This document shows positions 58,368 through 64,000 of a stretch of DNA of 64,000 nucleotides, one piece after another. Position numbers and translations under genes: made by a program. Where the stretch lies: assembly GCF_027186265.1 (NCBI RefSeq), contig NZ_CP114176.1, forward strand, positions 1,922,001 through 1,986,000. Direction: 5' to 3'. Within the stretch, counting starts at the first letter, position 1; every line of letters starts with the position of its first letter. The notes beneath the pieces were generated by a model. The model searched no databases, was not told where the DNA came from, and was given only the letters and a program-made list of their open reading frames with translations. This DNA comes from Lentibacillus daqui (GTDB lineage: Bacteria; Bacillota; Bacilli; Bacillales; Amphibacillaceae).

Positions 58368-59658
58368 CGGACTTCCCCCCATTTGTGGTTAATAAGTAAA
58401 CCGTATCCAATTCAATTTTTTGGGCAACCCGAATAATCTCATCCTTGGTAACCTGCTTAATTCCCTCAATAAGCTGATCAGGTGATAATTCACGCTTACC
58501 TGCCACTTGTTGATAGAGCAGCTCAATAATTCCTTGTTGATTATCCATTGTTTCCAGTAATTGGTTCACGATTAATCCTTTGGTTTCTTCGATTTGCTCC
58601 TCGGTAAAGTCCCCTTGTTTCATCGCCTGCATTTGCAGTTCAATGATTTCTCTTGCCTGTTCATAATCACCAGGTGCAATCCCGCTAAACACAAACAACA
58701 GACCCTTGTGACTTTCAATCCGTGATGATGCATAATAAGCTAAACTGTGTTTCTCCCGTACATTCAGAAATAACTTGGAGTTAGGAAAACCGCCAAACAT
58801 TCCGTTAAATACCTGAAGTGCAAAATAATCATTGTCACGGTAGGTAATATTCGTCCGGTAACCCAAGTGTAATTTAGCTTGCTGAACATCCTGCTTTTCA
58901 ACAACCGTACGTGGGTTGCCATGTTCCTTGGCGACATCTGCTGCATCAATGTCATTTCCACGCTGTGCACTCGTAGTGTTACGCTCCATGTATTGCGTCA
59001 ATTTATCTTTGATAAGCTCGCTATCCACGTCACCTGATACATAAATATCCAGCTGATCATCGGTTAACATCTCCTGATAGTACTGATACAGATTATCAGG
59101 GGTGATATTATTGAGATCCTCTTCATATCCGTGTACATGCAAACGATAGATTTCATCTGCACACATTTCATCCACTAACCTCATATTGGCATAACTCATT
59201 TTGTCATCAATAAGCGCGTGGATTCTTTGCAGCAATGTTTCCTTCTCCCGGTCGACAATGGATTTATCAAACGACCCATTTGCAGTATGGGGATGAAAAA
59301 TCACTTCATTTAATAAATCAAGTGCATCTTCCATAACAGCAGACTCACCAGATATAAATTTATCGTTAGCAACCTCCAGCCGGACACTGAGAATATGCTG
59401 ATTTCCCTTTTTCATACTGTCAATTGATAAAACCGCTCCATATAGTTGATCCAGCTGCTCCTGCAATTTACTTCTTGTTGGATATGTTTTTGTACCTTGT
59501 TTTAGGACAAATGGCATGAGCGCACGTTTGGTAATGGTTTGTTTGTTTAAAGGAGCTTTAAATTTCGCCGCAAATGCGATTGTTTTGTATTTTTGATTGG
59601 GAATCACATGCAAATGAAATCCATTTTCCCAAAAGACTTGTTCCTTTAATTTATTCAT
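58360..59658 (-). CDS. ymfF: M16 family peptidase-like protein YmfF (inactive partner)
   Basis: 432 aa M16 fold, but the HxxEH zinc motif is missing: the equivalent segment reads RALMPFVLKQGTKTYP. It therefore probably acts as the non-catalytic partner of YmfH. AGGTTAATCA before the ATG is weak. Overlaps ymfH. Conserved order with B. subtilis. Confidence 0.88.
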   Translation of the reverse strand: MNKLKEQVFWENGFHLHVIPNQKYKTIAFAAKFKAPLNKQTITKRALMPFVLKQGTKTYPTRSKLQEQLDQLYGAVLSIDSMKKGNQHILSVRLEVANDKFISGESAVMEDALDLLNEVIFHPHTANGSFDKSIVDREKETLLQRIHALIDDKMSYANMRLVDEMCADEIYRLHVHGYEEDLNNITPDNLYQYYQEMLTDDQLDIYVSGDVDSELIKDKLTQYMERNTTSAQRGNDIDAADVAKEHGNPRTVVEKQDVQQAKLHLGYRTNITYRDNDYFALQVFNGMFGGFPNSKLFLNVREKHSLAYYASSRIESHKGLLFVFSGIAPGDYEQAREIIELQMQAMKQGDFTEEQIEETKGLIVNQLLETMDNQQGIIELLYQQVAGKRELSPDQLIEGIKQVTKDEIIRVAQKIELDTVYLLTTNGGKSDE

Positions 59659-59776
59659 TGATTAACCTCCCATTTATGTACTATCTTATTTATTATCTAC
59701 ATATAGGTTATGCTGTTCTCTTAATTATTATAGGCTATTTATGCCAAAAAACAAAAAACCAACCCATTTGAATTAT

Positions 59777-59812
59777 AAAAAAGCAATATTACTGCAAAAA
59801 GTAATATTGCCT
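59777..59812 (-). terminator. Terminator after spoIIIE
   Basis: GCAATATTAC/GTAATATTGC stem with T6 on the minus strand. Confidence 0.85.
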
Positions 59813-59823
59813 TTCCCAAGTTT

Positions 59824-62121
59824 TTATGAGGATCTTTCCTCGGCGTTTTGCGACACAAGTACCTTTCTCGGTTTGCTTCCTTCATAAGGACCAACAATCC
59901 CCCGATCTTCCATTGCATCAATGAGTCTTGCCGCCCGAGTATAACCAATCCTGAAACGCCGCTGCAACATCGATACACTGGCACTCTGCATTTCAGTAAT
60001 CAGTTGGACCGCGTCATCATACAAGTCATCATCAACTTCAGAAGAAACTTCCGGGTTATCTTCCGGTATCATTTCTTCTTGGTAGGTGGCTTTTTGTTGA
60101 TCGATACAATGATCCACAACGCGCTCGACTTCCTCGTCGGAAAGAAAAGCCCCCTGCACCCTGGTCGGTTTTGATGCACCGACAGGAACGTACAGCATGT
60201 CCCCCCGTCCAAGCAGTTTTTCTGCACCGCCGGTATCCAGAATGGTTCTTGAATCTGTTGCCGAGGAAACACTAAAAGCAATTCGGGATGGAATATTTGC
60301 TTTGATCACTCCGGTAATGACATCAACAGACGGCCTTTGCGTAGCGATAATCAAATGAATTCCTGCCGCTCTGGCCATCTGGGCAAGCCGTGTAATAGAA
60401 TCCTCTACATCATTTGATGCAACCATCATCAGATCGGCCAATTCGTCAACTAAAACAACTATATACGGCAGACTCGGTTGTTGGTCTTCTTCGGCATTAG
60501 TTTGATTATATTTATGGATGAACTCGTTATACCCTTCAATATTTCGGGTACCTGTCTCCGAAAATAAATCATACCGCCGTTCCATTTCAGCGACTACTTT
60601 TTTCAATGCTTGTGATGCTTTTTTCGGATCGGTCACAACCGGTGCTAATAAGTGTGGTATGCCATTATAGACATTTAATTCCACCTTTTTCGGATCAATC
60701 ATCATCATTTTAACCTCATGTGGTTTGGCTCGCATTAAAATGGTCGTAATGATCCCGTTCACACAGACACTTTTCCCGCTGCCTGTTGCCCCGGCAATTA
60801 ACAAATGGGGCATCTTGTTTAATTCCCCAACGACCGCATCACCAGATATATCTCGTCCTAATGCAAATAACAGTTTACTTGACTGCTTCATGGTTGTATC
60901 CAAAACCTCACGTAATGACACCATGGCGACCTCCTGATTTGGCACTTCAATTCCTACAGCTGATTTTCCGGGAATTGGTGCTTCAATACGGATATCCTTT
61001 GCAGCCAAGGCAAGGGCCAAATCGTCGTGCAAACCAACTATTTTACTAACCTTAACTCCCGCTTCCGGCGATATTTCATATTTGGTTACCGCCGGGCCTA
61101 CATTTACTTTCGTGATACGGGCCTTGACCCCGAAACTTTGAAAAGTACGTTCCAGTTTTCGTACAGTTGCCTGAATCTGTGATTTTTCCTGTTGCTGTGA
61201 ATTGTGTGCTGGTTCGGCCAATAAGTTAGGAGATGGTAAGATATATTCATAGTTTTCCACCTCGGTCATTGGCATTGCAGAGAGATCAATATCATCAGCA
61301 GAGGATTTGCTGTCCGTTGGTGCAGGTTCGGATATTTGCTCGTGCTGTTCACTCGCTGGATTTGCCGATGGAGTTGCTTCAAATGAATATTGCACATCCG
61401 GGAAATCCTGAATAACCGGTTCCTCATTTTTTATCGTGTCTTTATCGGCATCCACTTCATCAAGAATTCGCTGTTCTTCTTTTGCAGCCTGTTTCTGTTC
61501 GCGATGATTTCCCCAGCGTTCTTTCAGTTTTTTCCAGCTTGATCCAAGCTTTTTGCTTTGCTTGGAAAAAAAATCGCCCATAGAAAACTCTGTCATAAAA
61601 ATAATCCCGATCAATATGGAAAATACCGCCACAATCTTGGCTCCAACCGCAGAAAACAGGTAGTAACAAAAGGCTAATAGAATCGCACCAATCATTCCGC
61701 CACCTGTTTGTGCTGCAGTTCCCTCTCCATTTGCATAGTGAAAGAAATTGTCCCATGTTGCTTTAAGAATGGATGTGTCCCCAATCAGTAATAACATCCG
61801 TTCAAACGTTTGAATGTGGGTCAACAGCAATCCACCCGCCAGAATAATATAAAATCCGATCATTTTTTTGTGGGTGAAATCCGGATATTTTCGCTTCACT
61901 AGTAAAAATATCCCAATGATTAATAGAACAATAGAAGCAATAAAATACCAGATTCCAAAGAAAAAACGGAATATATTTTCCAGGAAACCAGGTATTGCTC
62001 CATCACTAATCGAAGCAGCACCGCTTCCAAAGATCGCAATAAAAATAAACAATAACCCGAGCAATTCAAATTTCACTTGCTTTTTCAGCTGTTTTTTTCG
62101 TTTTTTTCGTTTCTTAGCCAT
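59824..62121 (-). CDS. spoIIIE: DNA translocase SpoIIIE/FtsK
   Basis: 765 aa. Four N-terminal membrane helices (about 18-165), an acidic/proline linker, and the RecA-like motor: Walker A GATGSGKSVCVNG (about 440), Walker B VVLVDELADLMM. The C-terminal gamma winged helix (LQRRFRIGYTRAARLIDAME) reads polarity sequences. Pumps the chromosome into the forespore at the septum. Placed between ymfF and ylzJ-tepA; the ymfC regulator found nearby in B. subtilis is absent. Confidence 0.95.
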   Translation of the reverse strand: MAKKRKKRKKQLKKQVKFELLGLLFIFIAIFGSGAASISDGAIPGFLENIFRFFFGIWYFIASIVLLIIGIFLLVKRKYPDFTHKKMIGFYIILAGGLLLTHIQTFERMLLLIGDTSILKATWDNFFHYANGEGTAAQTGGGMIGAILLAFCYYLFSAVGAKIVAVFSILIGIIFMTEFSMGDFFSKQSKKLGSSWKKLKERWGNHREQKQAAKEEQRILDEVDADKDTIKNEEPVIQDFPDVQYSFEATPSANPASEQHEQISEPAPTDSKSSADDIDLSAMPMTEVENYEYILPSPNLLAEPAHNSQQQEKSQIQATVRKLERTFQSFGVKARITKVNVGPAVTKYEISPEAGVKVSKIVGLHDDLALALAAKDIRIEAPIPGKSAVGIEVPNQEVAMVSLREVLDTTMKQSSKLLFALGRDISGDAVVGELNKMPHLLIAGATGSGKSVCVNGIITTILMRAKPHEVKMMMIDPKKVELNVYNGIPHLLAPVVTDPKKASQALKKVVAEMERRYDLFSETGTRNIEGYNEFIHKYNQTNAEEDQQPSLPYIVVLVDELADLMMVASNDVEDSITRLAQMARAAGIHLIIATQRPSVDVITGVIKANIPSRIAFSVSSATDSRTILDTGGAEKLLGRGDMLYVPVGASKPTRVQGAFLSDEEVERVVDHCIDQQKATYQEEMIPEDNPEVSSEVDDDLYDDAVQLITEMQSASVSMLQRRFRIGYTRAARLIDAMEDRGIVGPYEGSKPRKVLVSQNAEERSS

Positions 62122-62238
62122 TCATTTTCGCCTCCATTCGCCCAATGTTTAATGGAGAAACCCCTGCCATGAAAGCGACAAGGGTTAGCTGTCATTTATC
62201 AACAATTATAGCATAAATGGATGAAAGATATTACCAGT

Positions 62239-62442
62239 TTAGCGTAAAATAGTGCCAGGGGTTAATGTTCCGTCCAAAAAATCCTGTGGGTCGGAGGATA
62301 TCAGCTGTAATAGCTGATAAGATCCATCATCTTGTTGTTCAACATAAAGTGCCCGCCCCTTATAGGAAACACACTGACGTTTTGCGTAATGTTTCTCAGA
62401 GCTAGGGAAGATATCCAATTCTGAAAGTGGTGTATATAGCAT
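62239..62442 (-). CDS. ylzJ: YlzJ-like family protein
   Basis: 67 aa, starting MLYTPLSELDIFPSSE with GTLTPGTILR at the end, matching YlzJ. Function unknown. Its ATG overlaps the tepA stop by one base, so it is co-translated with tepA. Confidence 0.85.
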   Translation of the reverse strand: MLYTPLSELDIFPSSEKHYAKRQCVSYKGRALYVEQQDDGSYQLLQLISSDPQDFLDGTLTPGTILR

Positions 62443-63176
62443 TATTGAATCACCTGCTCATCTTCATTTTTATTCTCTTTGATTAACTCATTTAATTTTC
62501 CCATGGCTTCCTTCACACCACCAACTCCATCAATTAATCCGTATTCTACAGCGTCAGTCCCAACAACATTTGTGCCGATATCGCGTGTCAGATTTCCTTT
62601 TGCAAACATTAGCTCTTTAAACTTTTCCTCTTTAATATTGGAATGATTAACAACAAAATTGATCACACGCTCCTGCATTTTTTCCATATATTCAAACGTT
62701 TGCGGAACACCAATCACCATTCCATTTAGACGGATTGGATGGATTGTCATGGTCGCTGTTGGAACAATAAACGAATAGGTGGTGGCTACAGAAATCGGTA
62801 CTCCGATCGAATGTCCTCCACCGAGCACAACAGAAATAGTCGGTTTGGAAAGCGAAGCAATCATTTCGGATAAGGCCAGTCCCGCTTCAACATCCCCGCC
62901 AACAGTGTTTAACAGGACAACTAGTCCTTCAATTTTAGGATTTTGTTCAATAGCAATCAATTGTGGCAGTAAATGCTCATATTTGGTTGTCTTATTCTGC
63001 GGCGGCAACTGAACATGCCCTTCAACTTGGCCAATAATAGACAGCACATGGATATTGGAATCCGGTGCTTGTGGCAGATTAGATTGCCCAAGATGTTGAA
63101 TTTTTTCAACTAACTCCGAACTTTTATTTTGGTCTTCCTGTGGCTGTTGTTCATTATTTGAATCATTTTGGTTCAT
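62442..63176 (-). CDS. tepA: ClpP-like translocation-enhancing protein TepA
   Basis: 244 aa ClpP/crotonase-fold serine protease homologue. Charged N-terminal extension, then VVLLNTVGGDVEAGLALSEM and the nucleophile region VVLGGGHSIGVPIS (Ser about 122), followed by TMTIHPIR with the His of the active site. In B. subtilis TepA affects secretion; a forespore role has also been suggested. AAGGAGTG precedes the ATG. Normally rnjB lies between tepA and dapA; here it does not. Confidence 0.92.
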   Translation of the reverse strand: MNQNDSNNEQQPQEDQNKSSELVEKIQHLGQSNLPQAPDSNIHVLSIIGQVEGHVQLPPQNKTTKYEHLLPQLIAIEQNPKIEGLVVLLNTVGGDVEAGLALSEMIASLSKPTISVVLGGGHSIGVPISVATTYSFIVPTATMTIHPIRLNGMVIGVPQTFEYMEKMQERVINFVVNHSNIKEEKFKELMFAKGNLTRDIGTNVVGTDAVEYGLIDGVGGVKEAMGKLNELIKENKNEDEQVIQ

Positions 63177-63246
63177 TTCCGAGCACTCCTTTCTTTACAT
63201 CACACTATACATAGTATGAACAAAAGGAGGAAGAACCATGCAATAA

Positions 63247-63278
63247 GAAAAGGTAAACCGGATGTGACCGATTTACCT
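63247..63278 (-). terminator. Terminator at the end of dapA
   Basis: AGGTAAACCGG/CCGATTTACCT stem overlapping the dapA stop, followed by TTTCTTATT on the minus strand. Confidence 0.65.
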
Positions 63279-64000
63279 GTCAATGTATTGTTTTAATTGT
63301 TGTTGTTCTGTTTCAGAAAGCGGTACGAGTGGTAACCGTACCGATCCTGTGTCAATCCCTTTCATTTGCAAAGCTGCCTTAACGGGTGCCGGTGACGGTG
63401 CTTTAAACAGGGCATTCATAACCGGCAACATCCGACGGTGAATGGATGCTGCTTTTTTCACTTCGCCATGTTGAAATGCTTGAATCATTTCGTTTAAATC
63501 ATTACCAATAATATGAGATGCCACTGATATCACACCGGTTGCACCAATAGCAAGCATTGGCAGGGTTACACCATCCTCACCGGAATAAACAGTAAAATCA
63601 TCGTCTGTTTGTTCAATAATTTCCGCGATTTGATCCAAGTCACCGCTTGCCGCTTTTACAGAAACAATATTATCCAGTTTACTCAGTTTAATAATCGTTT
63701 CCGCACTAATCGTTACGACTGAACGACCTGGTATATCGTAAAGGATAATCGGTAAGGATGTAACACTCGCAACTGCTTTAAAATGTTCATACATACCAGT
63801 TTGATTCGGTTTGTTATAGTATGGAGCGACAAGCATAATCCCATCCACACCACAGTTTTCTGCTTTTTTTGTTAAAGCTATGGAGCTTTGCGTATTATTA
63901 CTCCCCGTTCCCGCTATCACTGGTACACGTTTATTAACAACTTGAACAACATGGGTAAACAAATTGACTTTTTCATCCTCGGTTAATGTTGGAGACTCCC
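63273..64000 (-). CDS. dapA: 4-hydroxy-tetrahydrodipicolinate synthase (C-terminal part, start outside window)
   Basis: About 242 residues of a TIM-barrel lyase that condenses pyruvate with aspartate semialdehyde in lysine, diaminopimelate and dipicolinate synthesis. ESPTLTEDEKVNLF enters from the window edge. VAPYYNKPNQTG carries the proton-relay Tyr, LYDIPGRS follows, and the Schiff-base lysine is in VSVKAASGDL. The N-terminus lies beyond 64000. In B. subtilis it follows dapG in the spoVF operon. Confidence 0.94.
   Translation of the reverse strand, partial: ESPTLTEDEKVNLFTHVVQVVNKRVPVIAGTGSNNTQSSIALTKKAENCGVDGIMLVAPYYNKPNQTGMYEHFKAVASVTSLPIILYDIPGRSVVTISAETIIKLSKLDNIVSVKAASGDLDQIAEIIEQTDDDFTVYSGEDGVTLPMLAIGATGVISVASHIIGNDLNEMIQAFQHGEVKKAASIHRRMLPVMNALFKAPSPAPVKAALQMKGIDTGSVRLPLVPLSETEQQQLKQYIDR

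Noticed and set aside
62157..62187. Possible terminator after the ylzJ gene
   Set aside because: Only a short AACCC/GGGTT stem with a long loop; too weak to call.
63228..63246. AGGAGGAAGAACC followed by ATG on the plus strand
   Set aside because: The frame is only two codons before a stop; the match to a ribosome site is fortuitous.

Overview
The window reads as a stretch of chromosome from a low-GC, endospore-forming member of the Bacillaceae. Gene order and protein character point to the halophilic or halotolerant side of the family (Virgibacillus, Lentibacillus or Oceanobacillus type). That genus-level placement is inference; no rRNA is present. Sporulation genes (tlp, sirA, spoVK, cotE, spoVS, spoIIIE), FbpB, GlnR and LexA with Gram-positive operator types support a Bacillus-like host. 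Most genes lie on the minus strand. The order follows two known Bacillus subtilis blocks: parC-parE-plsY-hesB-yneQ-yneP-tlp-citB-yneK-ccdC-ccdA-yneF-sirA-tkt-ynzC-yneB-lexA, and glnA-glnR-ynbB-hflX-spoVK-hfq-miaA-mutL-mutS-cotE-ricA-miaB-spoVS-ymdB-rny-recA-cinA-pgsA-ymfM-ymfK-ymfJ-ymfI-ymfH-ymfF-spoIIIE-ylzJ-tepA-dapA.

Region by region. 1-2.5 kb: the end of an acyl-CoA catabolic operon (biotin carboxylase, acyl-CoA dehydrogenase) with a TetR regulator and a palindromic operator. 2.7-7.2 kb: topoisomerase IV. 7.4-10.4 kb: a CoA-binding protein and an OpuF-type compatible-solute ABC transporter whose permease is fused to its binding domain. 10.6-14.1 kb: plsY, yidD, a HesB-like protein, YneQ, YneP, Tlp, a Fur-boxed FbpB-like small protein and a TlpA-type thioredoxin. 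14.2-18.4 kb: aconitase behind a CcpC-type box, then a PAS histidine kinase broken exactly at its phospho-acceptor histidine. 18.6-25.8 kb: YneK, CcdC, CcdA, YneF, SirA, transketolase, and an SOS operon (ynzC, yneB and a 31-residue membrane peptide in the yneA position) divergent from lexA.

25.9-30.5 kb is an accessory island between lexA and glnA. It holds small membrane or exported proteins, a DUF3231 protein translationally coupled to a decayed membrane-protein gene, a truncated IS transposase, a pair of acidic small proteins sharing a motif, and the tail of a tyrosine integrase. 30.5-34.3 kb: glnA-glnR with two GlnR operators, then an intact IS1182-family element inserted just upstream of the glnR promoter. 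34.3-64 kb: conserved housekeeping (HflX, Hfq, MiaA, MutSL, MiaB, RNase Y, RecA, CinA, PgsA), sporulation (SpoVK, CotE, RicA, SpoVS, SpoIIIE) and the ymf cluster, ending inside dapA.

Two families of dispersed non-coding repeats occur between genes. One has ATGTTCAAAAA terminal inverted repeats (about four copies). The other begins AAAGTGAAACTTCATTTAGTG (two clear copies). The observations most worth a second look are the SOS-controlled 31-residue peptide, the kinase deletion, the ATT-initiated Fur-boxed small protein, the acidic gene pair and the two repeat families. No CRISPR array, tRNA, rRNA or riboswitch was seen.
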